IMG/VR virus record: IMGVR_UViG_3300037961_000471 | Span: 1-20,327 of that record | Origin: a virus | Direction: 5' to 3' (one strand) | Length of the DNA stretch: 20,327 nt | Shown here: piece by piece, positions 13,840-20,327 of the stretch | Position numbering within the stretch: position 1 is the first letter of the stretch | Layout: every line of letters begins with the position of its first letter | Made by a program: the position numbers and the translations under genes | The notes under the pieces: model-generated | Databases searched by the model: none | Told to the model about the DNA's origin: nothing | What the model saw: the letters and a program-made list of their open reading frames with translations, nothing else

Positions 13840-14414
13840 TATTTCCACATATAATTTTTGTACTGATTTATTATTCTTTGGTAACCTATTGGTAATTCTT
13901 TAGGACTTCCGTATGTAACTGCGTTTCTGTTATCATAAAAATGACCTATAAGCATATACATAGCCATTTTTAATGTTCGTGTTTCATCTGTATTTTCAGG
14001 CTCAACACTATATTTTATTTCAATGGCATCTAGCCTATCCTTTAAAGTATAAGTATTTATTAACTCTACTTTAGGCATTCCCATATAATTAATCCATCTA
14101 TAATCTGTGTCCTCTACTAATGTAGTAAGTACATTACTACTATTATAATATTTTACGTGCTTAGTGTTACCTAATTTACCTGAATATCTTAACTCAAAAA
14201 CTCCGTATTTATCCCATTTCTCAAAATATTCTGTAACATCTAAGTCTACTACTGCTGTATTAGTATCTTTTACCACTTGCATACGAGCTATCTTTATAAG
14301 CTCTGTAATATAAGTGTCATCATCAGAATGATCGACACGCAAGTATTCTTTTGCCTCAATTAAACTAATAACCTCAGTACCTGAATAATCCTCTATTTTT
14401 GCTTGTTGTGCCAT
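13839..14414 (-). CDS. Head-tail connector protein (gp6-like)
   Basis: A 191-aa protein opening with VISLIEAKEYLRVDHSDDDTYI and LIKIARMQVVKD, the helical signature of phage head-tail connector proteins (HK97 gp6/SPP1 gp15-like), followed by an immunoglobulin-like middle with strands and aromatic residues. It ends with TLKMAMYMLIGHFYDNRNAV and GYQRIINQYKNYMW, another standard pair of helices. A ring of it sits under the portal. It is separated from the capsid gene by a terminator rather than overlapping it, so its transcription depends on read-through or on a weak promoter I could not identify. Confidence 0.88.
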   Translation of the reverse strand: MAQQAKIEDYSGTEVISLIEAKEYLRVDHSDDDTYITELIKIARMQVVKDTNTAVVDLDVTEYFEKWDKYGVFELRYSGKLGNTKHVKYYNSSNVLTTLVEDTDYRWINYMGMPKVELINTYTLKDRLDAIEIKYSVEPENTDETRTLKMAMYMLIGHFYDNRNAVTYGSPKELPIGYQRIINQYKNYMWK

Positions 14415-14424
14415 TCTATATTTT

Positions 14425-14455
14425 AAAAATAGAGGTGGCGCTAACCACCCCTATT
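14425..14455 (-). terminator. Rho-independent terminator downstream of the major capsid gene
   Basis: On the minus strand an 11-bp stem (AATAGGGGTGG / CCACCTCTATT, one G-U pair) with a 6-nt loop is followed by a run of five T ending in AAAA. It starts 14 nt after the capsid gene's stop and lies wholly in the gap before the connector gene. It would raise capsid mRNA relative to downstream connector and tail genes, which are needed in far fewer copies. Confidence 0.78.
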
Positions 14456-14469
14456 ATAATTATTACTAT

Positions 14470-15720
14470 TTACGAATCAGTATCAGTAAATGTTTGTAGT
14501 GTTTGTGTTGGTCTTGCAGCTTTACCATCTACTAAAGTAGTAACTACCAATCTGCCTAGACCTTTTGATGCGTTAGTATATGGGTCAAACAATACAGAAA
14601 GACCTCCAAACTGACCTAAGTGAATATCAGAGAAATCACCAAATAACATATAGTCACCAGCTCCAGCGCTACCATCTGCAGCACGACCTACGTTAGATGA
14701 AACATAGTAAGGAATAGTGTTTATTGTTTTTTGGAAATTGTCCATAAATCCAGCTACATAGTCAGCACCAGCTAATGCTTTTGCAGCACCTAAACATGAT
14801 GCGTTAAATACATAAGCTAAACGAGCTGCGTTTGGATTAATATTATTTGCAAGTACAGCAGTTTCTACTCCTAAAATATCAGAAATAGCTATTGCAGTTG
14901 TACCTGATGCGTAAGCTGTTCCCGCTGCAAAAATTGAATCAGGTCCACCAGCTGACTGGTCAGCAGCAGCTAACAAGTTAGCCTCCCATTGAGCAGTTAT
15001 AGCCTGAGCCATGTTACGCTGTAGGGCAGCCTCTACGCCTGGGTTTTGTTGCATCAATTCAGCACTCATTCCAACAACAGAAATCAATTTGCTTGGCTCT
15101 AGTGTTACAGTTGAAAAAGATCCTGATTCAAGTACATCTGATGCACCACTTGTATTTTCACCAATAAAAGATGCACTAACAGATGATACAATAGGGAATT
15201 TTCTGTCAGCAGTTAACCCTGAATAGAAATTAGCACCAGCTTGCGCTAATACTGAATTAGATTGTAGTTGGTCAATAAAAGATGCTACCTCTACACCAGC
15301 TTGTTCACCTAATGCAGCACGAGTCTGTAAAGCAATGGCTGGTACTGCCACACCTCTAAACATTTGGCCTGGAGCTTCCATACGAGCTTCAGCATCCATT
15401 TCCTTAACAATTCCGTCCATTTGACCTGTGTAAGCTGCTTTAGCTACAGCACCAAATGAAAATCGTTTAAGGTCTTTGTCAGTTTTAGCTACATCTTGAG
15501 TCTTGAAAGATACAGGATTGTTTTTAGCTAATTCTAAAGAACGCTCAAGACGATCAATTCGAGATCCTAAGTCGTTTACATTTTTTTCAGTAGCGTCAAA
15601 AGACTTTTGCTCGTCATCTGTTAAATTACGATCCTCAGCCTCTGCTACATTAATAAGAGCTGTCATCTCATCTAGTGATACTTGACGCTCTTCTCTAAGT
15701 TGCTTTAAAGTTTTGTTCAC
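14470..15720 (-). CDS. Major capsid protein, HK97 fold
   Basis: A 416-aa protein of HK97 type. Residues 1-65 form a coiled-coil delta/scaffold domain (LREERQVSLDEMTALINVAE, LGSRIDRLERSLELA), normally cut off by the protease. A linker with FSFGAVAKAAYTG leads to the folded shell: SVLAQAGANFYSGL, KFPIVSSVSASFIGE, ESGSFSTVTLEPSKLISVV, MSAELMQQNPGVEAALQRN, and a C-terminal strand FGDFSDIHLGQFGGLSVLFD. The start is GTG 15720, overlapping the protease stop as GTGA; no ATG is close, so coupling with the protease is expected. A terminator follows the gene. Order protease then capsid is canonical. Confidence 0.94.
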   Translation of the reverse strand: MNKTLKQLREERQVSLDEMTALINVAEAEDRNLTDDEQKSFDATEKNVNDLGSRIDRLERSLELAKNNPVSFKTQDVAKTDKDLKRFSFGAVAKAAYTGQMDGIVKEMDAEARMEAPGQMFRGVAVPAIALQTRAALGEQAGVEVASFIDQLQSNSVLAQAGANFYSGLTADRKFPIVSSVSASFIGENTSGASDVLESGSFSTVTLEPSKLISVVGMSAELMQQNPGVEAALQRNMAQAITAQWEANLLAAADQSAGGPDSIFAAGTAYASGTTAIAISDILGVETAVLANNINPNAARLAYVFNASCLGAAKALAGADYVAGFMDNFQKTINTIPYYVSSNVGRAADGSAGAGDYMLFGDFSDIHLGQFGGLSVLFDPYTNASKGLGRLVVTTLVDGKAARPTQTLQTFTDTDS

Positions 15721-16292
15721 TTTTTTAATTTTAATAGTTTTAACTTACTCTTTCGAGTCTTAACATTGTCCTTAGATATTTCTTTATGATGGTCTAAAGA
15801 TCGGACAGCAGCGCTAGTCTGTGGGTAAGCTGGCCTAGTAACTAGGCTAACGTCCACTAGCCTTTTTACTTCCTTGACTTCTCTAACAAAACCTTTGCTA
15901 TCTTCAACCCATTTGTCTTTGTCTACATAAAAACCAAAACTCATTTTAGAGATGTCACCTCGTTCCATAAGCTCAATAGTGTCTTTTGCAGCTTGTGTGT
16001 TTGGCATTTTAATCTCAGATACTAAGCCTCTCTCATCTACAGATAGCTTAAGTGTACCTGAGCTTGTTCTACCAAATACAATATTGTTATCATGATTTAA
16101 CAAAGCTACTACATCATTATCTAGTACCTTGTCAAATGCTCGATTATTAATCTTTTCTTTAAACCCTCCTAAGTCCTCGCTTAGTTGGTCAAATACAGCA
16201 GCATAGCCTCTAACAATAGTATCGCCTTGCTCTGTTTTTTCTGCTCTTAGCTCAGAGCAGTCAAATTGTCTAATTTCTAAATCTTTAGTCAT
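15717..16292 (-). CDS. Prohead protease, HK97 (U35) family
   Basis: A 191-aa serine protease of the herpesvirus-assemblin fold. Visible are GYAAVFDQLSEDLGGFKEKI, the catalytic-type histidine in ALLNHDNN, the serine in ISKMSFGFYV, and the conserved DVSLVTRPAYPQT strand. It matures the prohead by removing the capsid delta domain and itself. The last about 20 residues are a Lys-rich tail. The ATG overlaps the portal's stop by 8 nt, and its stop overlaps the capsid's GTG. The gene is complete and of normal length. Confidence 0.93.
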   Translation of the reverse strand: MTKDLEIRQFDCSELRAEKTEQGDTIVRGYAAVFDQLSEDLGGFKEKINNRAFDKVLDNDVVALLNHDNNIVFGRTSSGTLKLSVDERGLVSEIKMPNTQAAKDTIELMERGDISKMSFGFYVDKDKWVEDSKGFVREVKEVKRLVDVSLVTRPAYPQTSAAVRSLDHHKEISKDNVKTRKSKLKLLKLKK

Positions 16293-17463
16293 CTGCTTGC
16301 TTTTCGTTTGTTGCTAACATATTCATAGGCACATAATACTTATCTCCATCTGTTGTATCGTTCATATTTTCTTTGCGTCTTATTTCGTTTGGACTTATAG
16401 CGCCAATACTAAACAGCTTTGCATAATATTCAGCTCTAGCTTTGCTATCACCTCTTAACAATGCTGTAGTGTTAAATTCAAAATAAGATGTACCTTTTTC
16501 GTTTTCAAATAATAACTTTTTGTTAAACTCTTGCTCAATCTTTTTAATCATAGGATTGATTGTGTGAGTAACAAATTCTATGGCTTGATGCTCGATATTA
16601 CTGAATGTGGCACGACTTAAATCCGCCAACATATGAGGAGGCACTCTCATAATACGAGCAATCTCTAAAATACTAAATTGTCTAGTAGAAAGGAACTGCG
16701 CCTCGTCTGGTCTTAATTGGATAGGTTTGTAACTAAGGCCTTCTTCTAAAACTGCTGTTTTAAATGAGCCTCCATAACCACTATGGTAAGTTCTGTGCCA
16801 TTGTTCGCTTAATGACTTCATTGCATCTGCCCCTAGCTGTCCTGGGTGCATTAAAACACCTGAAACCTTTGCACCACTTTCAAAAAATTCTTTTCCGTAA
16901 GTCTGTGCTGCTATACCTAAAGCAATATTATCTTTAGCTGCTTTTATTCTGCTTTGCCCTACAATACCATCTAAAGCCATATCAGGTATGTGTATTATAT
17001 CAGAGCTATCATAATTACCTTGCTCTTTTACCTCATAAATTAAATTATTGTCTTTAAAATGTACTTTTACATCATCAGGGTGTATAAGATGTAAAGCTAT
17101 AGGTAAGCCTCTTTGGTTTCTTTGTATGTGCGCATAAGCATTACCATACAATAAAAGAGTATTAATAAAAGTTTCAAAAAATATATATTTTGTTTGAATT
17201 GCGTTTGGCTCGCTATTAGCTAAAATATATAAAGGATTCTCATAATATTTTTCTCTGCCGTTATCTGTAACTTTATATAAACAAAATGGCAGCTGGCTTA
17301 TTGTTTCGCTTATAACTCTTACAGCTGCATAGACAGCGCTAAAAGTTAAGCTGGTTTCTTCGTTTACTAATACGTTTTTACCACTGAATCCTAGAGCATA
17401 ATCGATAAAATTACGCTTTTCAGGCGCTACTTTCTTAGCTCTGAATCTGTCAAAAAATCCCAT
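16285..17463 (-). CDS. Portal protein, HK97 family
   Basis: A 392-aa portal protein. Recognisable stretches are LTFSAVYAAVRVISETISQL and PFCLYK near the N-terminus, the TLLLYGNAYAHIQRNQRG helix-loop, LHLIHPDDVKV, then FFESGAKVSGVLMHPG and the clip/stem region with AQFLSTRQFSILEIARIMRVP and PHMLADLSRATFSNIEHQAI. Twelve copies form the DNA gate at one capsid vertex. It is normal in length and starts at ATG 17463 after a 50-nt A/T-rich gap following the large terminase, one of the few real gaps in the late unit. Its end overlaps the protease start. Confidence 0.95.
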   Translation of the reverse strand: MGFFDRFRAKKVAPEKRNFIDYALGFSGKNVLVNEETSLTFSAVYAAVRVISETISQLPFCLYKVTDNGREKYYENPLYILANSEPNAIQTKYIFFETFINTLLLYGNAYAHIQRNQRGLPIALHLIHPDDVKVHFKDNNLIYEVKEQGNYDSSDIIHIPDMALDGIVGQSRIKAAKDNIALGIAAQTYGKEFFESGAKVSGVLMHPGQLGADAMKSLSEQWHRTYHSGYGGSFKTAVLEEGLSYKPIQLRPDEAQFLSTRQFSILEIARIMRVPPHMLADLSRATFSNIEHQAIEFVTHTINPMIKKIEQEFNKKLLFENEKGTSYFEFNTTALLRGDSKARAEYYAKLFSIGAISPNEIRRKENMNDTTDGDKYYVPMNMLATNEKQADD

Positions 17464-17513
17464 TAAATATAATTTTTTTGCAATTTACAATTTTTTTTTG
17501 TATAAATCAATAG

Positions 17514-19076
17514 CTATATCGTGAAAAAACCTTTGTTATCTCGCTTGTATTTACTAACTACAGGCGCCTCAGAATACATCTCCTCACCTACTGCCATACA
17601 CATAGCCATGATAGTATCTATTTTATCAGAGCTTTTTGCTTTGTTTGGCTTAATGTTACCAGCTGGATCGGTTTCTAGTTGAACATTACCAAACTGCCAT
17701 CTAACAACAGGATCATTAAAATAAATAAAATCACCAGTCATAACTTTGCTCTCTATTTCTTTTGCAGCTGGTGATAATGACTTATACCCCATACCAAAAG
17801 CACTCATTTTAAGGCCCTCCTCAATACATTCTATTACTAGTTGGCTACTATTCCATCTGTCAAAAGCTATACTTTGAACATTATATTTCTCACAAAGCTT
17901 AAATATTTTAGCTTTTACATAGTTATAATCGGTTACATTACCTGGCGTTATTTCTAAATAGTCAGCAAATTGCTGGTAATTAACACCATCTTTACCCCCT
18001 GTTCTACCCTCGTATTTATCCTCAGGTATAAAAGTCCAATGCTTACAAATAATTTTTTCACCTATACGCCATGATAAAACAAAGCTAGTTAAATCTCTAA
18101 CTGATGCTAAATCTAAGCCACCATAACAAGGCGCACTTAATAAAACCTCATCACTTATTGTGTCATTACAAGCTATTATATCAGCATCATTTATCCAACG
18201 ACTCTCTGAGCTAGTCCATTGATTAAGATGCAAACGCCTAAAAACATTTTCATAACTAGGCTGTGCTAGAGCTTTCTTAACTTCACGCTCCATATATGAG
18301 CGCTTTAAAGATACATCTAAGCCAGGATTAGCTTTTGCCCATGTATCAGGATTATCAATTTCATCATCTTCATCAGCCTCAAATATTACAGGCAAAAACT
18401 GCTCATCAATTATGCTACCATTTTTTACACGCTTAGCATAGTCATACATCTTATAACACGCGCTAAATTTGTCAAATCCAGCTGTGGTTATAGCTAATGA
18501 AATCGGCGATTTCCGACTTCCAGTACTCGTTTCTAAGACCTGCCACAGATTTTCAGTACCATCATCACGCATACCATGTAGCTCATCATAAATAAAAGCG
18601 CTAGTATTAAACCCATGCTTTGTGCTTGTTTCTCTACTTATAGCCTTGTAAAAGCTACCCTGTGCATTATATACAATACTATTTTTAAATATTTCTACAT
18701 AGCTTTCTAACTTTGGATTATTACGCACCATGTCAGCAACAACAGAATAAACAATCTTAGCTTGTTCTTTGTCATTTGCTGCGCTGTAATACTCAGCTCC
18801 GTACTCATTATCTAAGTACAACAATGTTAAAATAATTGCAGCTGCTAGAGTACTTTTACCATTTTTTCTAGGTAAAAATATGAAAGCAGTTCTGTACTTT
18901 CTGCTATCATCTTTCTTATTTTTCCAACCAAATAAAGGCTTTATGATTTGTTCCTTTTGATATTCCTGTAATATAAAAGGCTTTTTTGCAAGCTCGCCTT
19001 TTGTATGTGTTAGATGTGTTTCTATAAACTTTACAGCCTTGTTAGCTGTTTCTTCATCAAAATAGTATTTACTCAT
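17514..19076 (-). CDS. terL: Terminase large subunit
   Basis: A 520-aa packaging motor. The ATPase part has a Walker A-type loop LPRKNGKS (68-75) and a Walker B FIYDEL (161-166), then TTAGFD (coupling motif). The nuclease part shows three acidic residues typical of the RNaseH-like fold: D322 in GGLDLAS, D406 in IAFDRW, and D487 in DKIDTIM. It cuts concatemeric DNA and translocates it into proheads through the portal. Its ATG overlaps the methyltransferase stop as ATGA. Full length, no disruption. Confidence 0.96.
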   Translation of the reverse strand: MSKYYFDEETANKAVKFIETHLTHTKGELAKKPFILQEYQKEQIIKPLFGWKNKKDDSRKYRTAFIFLPRKNGKSTLAAAIILTLLYLDNEYGAEYYSAANDKEQAKIVYSVVADMVRNNPKLESYVEIFKNSIVYNAQGSFYKAISRETSTKHGFNTSAFIYDELHGMRDDGTENLWQVLETSTGSRKSPISLAITTAGFDKFSACYKMYDYAKRVKNGSIIDEQFLPVIFEADEDDEIDNPDTWAKANPGLDVSLKRSYMEREVKKALAQPSYENVFRRLHLNQWTSSESRWINDADIIACNDTISDEVLLSAPCYGGLDLASVRDLTSFVLSWRIGEKIICKHWTFIPEDKYEGRTGGKDGVNYQQFADYLEITPGNVTDYNYVKAKIFKLCEKYNVQSIAFDRWNSSQLVIECIEEGLKMSAFGMGYKSLSPAAKEIESKVMTGDFIYFNDPVVRWQFGNVQLETDPAGNIKPNKAKSSDKIDTIMAMCMAVGEEMYSEAPVVSKYKRDNKGFFTI

Positions 19077-19702
19077 ATTAATCTAAGTTGAGCCTGATGC
19101 TGTTTTAATCTTTTCATAGCTGCATTGTAGTAGTCAGTATCTAGCTCGCAAGCTGTTAAATCATAGCCTAAGTTATGACAGGCTATTGCTATTGAGCCAC
19201 TTCCTAAATGTGTATCTAAAATTTTATCACCTTTTTTAGCATAATTATCTAACAGCCATTGATATAATCTTATAGGCTTTTCAGTTGGATGGATTGAATT
19301 TTGTTTTAATAAGTCTACTCTGTTTATATTTACTACTCTTGTTGCTTTTTGAAAACTACTAAAAGCTAATTCACAATCACTCATTGTTAAGCCTATTTGA
19401 CCTTTAAACCAAACAATCCAGCCCATAGTACCTTTATCTAAATGCTTTACAAAATAATTAGCTCCCCATATAATTTGATTCTTTGACACTCTTTGCAATT
19501 CATTAAAATAATTTTTGCTAGGTATTTTGTTATCCCATTTTTTTTGTTCAAAATACTTTCTTTTATGTTTTTTATTTTTAGTGAAAGTTTCATTTTGTCC
19601 ACTTCTATTAATTGCATAAGGTGGATCAACAATAGCTAAATCAAAATGATTATCATCATATCTAGCCATAAGTTCCATGTTACACTCGTTTGTTATTTTC
19701 AT
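19073..19702 (-). CDS. DNA methyltransferase (N6-adenine/N4-cytosine, N6_N4_Mtase type)
   Basis: A 209-aa beta-class amino methyltransferase. Motif IV DPPYAI (26-31) comes near the N-terminus. The conserved HPTEKPIRLYQWLL helix lies in the C-terminal half. The SAM-binding motif I follows as LDTHLGSGSIAIACH, a slight variant of DPFxGSGT, with ACELDTDYY as the next strand. The segment between (about 35-140, Lys/aromatic-rich) should choose the target sequence. No restriction enzyme partner is seen, so it is an orphan enzyme, probably for protecting phage DNA or marking packaging sites. It lies between the two terminase genes with ATGA overlaps on both sides, an unusual position. Adenine versus cytosine cannot be decided, though DPPY favours adenine. 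Confidence 0.92.
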   Translation of the reverse strand: MKITNECNMELMARYDDNHFDLAIVDPPYAINRSGQNETFTKNKKHKRKYFEQKKWDNKIPSKNYFNELQRVSKNQIIWGANYFVKHLDKGTMGWIVWFKGQIGLTMSDCELAFSSFQKATRVVNINRVDLLKQNSIHPTEKPIRLYQWLLDNYAKKGDKILDTHLGSGSIAIACHNLGYDLTACELDTDYYNAAMKRLKQHQAQLRLI

Positions 19703-20163
19703 AATTTAAAAGTATTATCTACAATCTCAGGGCTATTTATCCTAGTTCTCGCTGACGGAGTCAATCCAAACTGACAAGCTATTTTTAATGCTTTAGCTAG
19801 GGCATCATTTGCAATTCTTTGCTCAGGCTTTGCCTGTCTTTTAGTTAGCGCTCCATCTTCATTAAAAAACTCATCAATGCGCCCTATAGTTTTTAGCTTC
19901 TGCTCCATCTCTACATATAAACCCATCTCATTTGCGTAAGCAGTAACTAAAGACAAGTCTACTAAATGCAACATTCTCTTGCTGTGTAACTCTGTGCAAA
20001 CTATCTCATATTCACGCTTGCCGTATTCACTTAATGACATAGGTGCATCAGGAATGTTAGCAAGCAAACTAACTTGCATCTCATTCTCGTTAATCCTACA
20101 AGGCTGATCTGTGCCAGCCATACGCTTTAGAGCTGTTGGTTTTGGTGGCCTTCCCTTACCCAT
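19699..20163 (-). CDS. terS: Terminase small subunit, P27 family
   Basis: A 154-aa protein opening MGKGRPPKPTALKRMAGT, the hallmark N-terminus of P27-type small terminases. It continues with MSLSEYGKREYEIVCTEL, LSLVTAYANEMGLYVEME, a GALTKRQAKPEQRIANDAL segment, and a C-terminal CQFGLTPSARTRI motif. It recognises phage DNA and presents it to the large subunit. I start at ATG 20163; a TTG two codons upstream is less likely. It overlaps a 45-aa gene upstream (ATGGGTAA, 8 nt) and the methyltransferase downstream (ATGA). Confidence 0.94.
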   Translation of the reverse strand: MGKGRPPKPTALKRMAGTDQPCRINENEMQVSLLANIPDAPMSLSEYGKREYEIVCTELHSKRMLHLVDLSLVTAYANEMGLYVEMEQKLKTIGRIDEFFNEDGALTKRQAKPEQRIANDALAKALKIACQFGLTPSARTRINSPEIVDNTFKL

Positions 20164-20293
20164 TGTCAAAGATTATTCCTATGTATAAGATTAAAAAAAA
20201 CATACGCAATTCAATTACCTCAACCTCTTCTATTTCATCAATAGTAAGGCCTACGCAAAACCCTTTTATTAAAGCAAATTCAACATGAATCAT
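20156..20293 (-). CDS. Small orphan protein upstream of the small terminase (45 aa)
   Basis: A 45-aa frame from ATG 20293, starting MIHVEFALIKGFCVGLTIDE, then an acidic segment (EIEEVEVIELR), then a hydrophobic stretch MFFLILYIGIIF and DNG at the end. Its stop overlaps the small terminase ATG by 8 nt, which supports real translation. Small acidic-then-hydrophobic proteins of this sort occur before the terminase genes in some Bacteroidota phages; no function is known. The hydrophobic stretch of about 12 residues is short for a membrane span and may be a beta strand or peripheral anchor. Confidence 0.6.
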   Translation of the reverse strand: MIHVEFALIKGFCVGLTIDEIEEVEVIELRMFFLILYIGIIFDNG

Positions 20294-20327
20294 AAAACTT
20301 CTATTTTTGCACGCATAAAAAGAAAAC

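Noticed and set aside
17464-17513. Possible promoter in the gap before the portal gene (TTG-N20-TAAATTGC)
   Set aside because: The -7 part matches only 6 of 8 positions and poly-A/T tracts make such matches common; not strong enough to list.
19073-19702. A restriction-modification system around the methyltransferase
   Set aside because: Both neighbours are terminase subunits and no endonuclease partner is present nearby; it is an orphan enzyme.
20294-20327. A short frame ending MRAKIEVL at the right edge that could be the end of a further upstream gene
   Set aside because: Too little sequence to tell a partial gene from chance; nothing else is seen in these bases.

Overview
The window is a compact, AT-rich stretch of a tailed-phage (siphovirus-type) genome or prophage. 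Every gene I can support lies on the minus strand, so transcription runs from high to low coordinates. The likely host is a member of the Bacteroidota, probably a flavobacterium-like organism. This rests on the strong A+T bias, A-rich ribosome-binding regions instead of GGAGG, a promoter matching TTTG-N21-TAnnTTTG, and proteins of types typical of Bacteroidota phages (DUF6291-like, DUF5675-like and the long WWYGFVQP-type tail protein). The host call is inference. No integrase, repressor, polymerase, tRNA or rRNA was seen.

Right to left, the late module reads: a 45-aa orphan protein; small terminase; an orphan DNA methyltransferase lodged between the terminase genes; large terminase; HK97-type portal, prohead protease and major capsid protein; a Rho-independent terminator; four head-tail connection proteins (gp6-like connector, head closure, HK97 gp10-like, DUF3168); a TP901-1-type tail tube protein; and a much larger paralogue of it carrying carbohydrate-binding-like inserts. 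Next come a tail assembly chaperone pair joined by a -1 ribosomal frameshift at A AAA AAG, a short tape measure (about 550 aa) and a 957-aa tail-tip protein. The module closes with a membrane/coiled-coil protein, a DUF5675-like protein that could act on peptidoglycan, and a calcineurin-type metallophosphatase. Stops and starts overlap almost throughout (ATGA, GTGA, TTGA, TAATG), so translational coupling is the rule, and several genes start with GTG or TTG.

A second transcription unit begins at a promoter near 3658-3690 whose -7 element lies inside a perfect 9-bp inverted repeat, a likely operator. It drives two small orphan genes missed by length cut-offs, an SSB-like protein ending in DLPF, a 53-aa helix-turn-helix protein whose stop codon sits in a hairpin, a DUF6291-like replication-type protein, a 258-aa unknown, a VRR-NUC nuclease, a 17-aa Lys/Thr/Pro micro-ORF, a small membrane protein, a 120-aa unknown and an HNH endonuclease.

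HNH genes usually sit just upstream of the small terminase. Here the HNH gene is at the left edge and the small terminase is at the right edge with the same orientation. The 20.3 kb could therefore be a complete circularly permuted genome cut between them, but this cannot be settled from the window alone. The best candidates for something new are the tail-tube paralogue with nested lectin-like domains, the methyltransferase between terminase genes, the TM/DUF5675/metallophosphatase cassette, and the operator-promoter.
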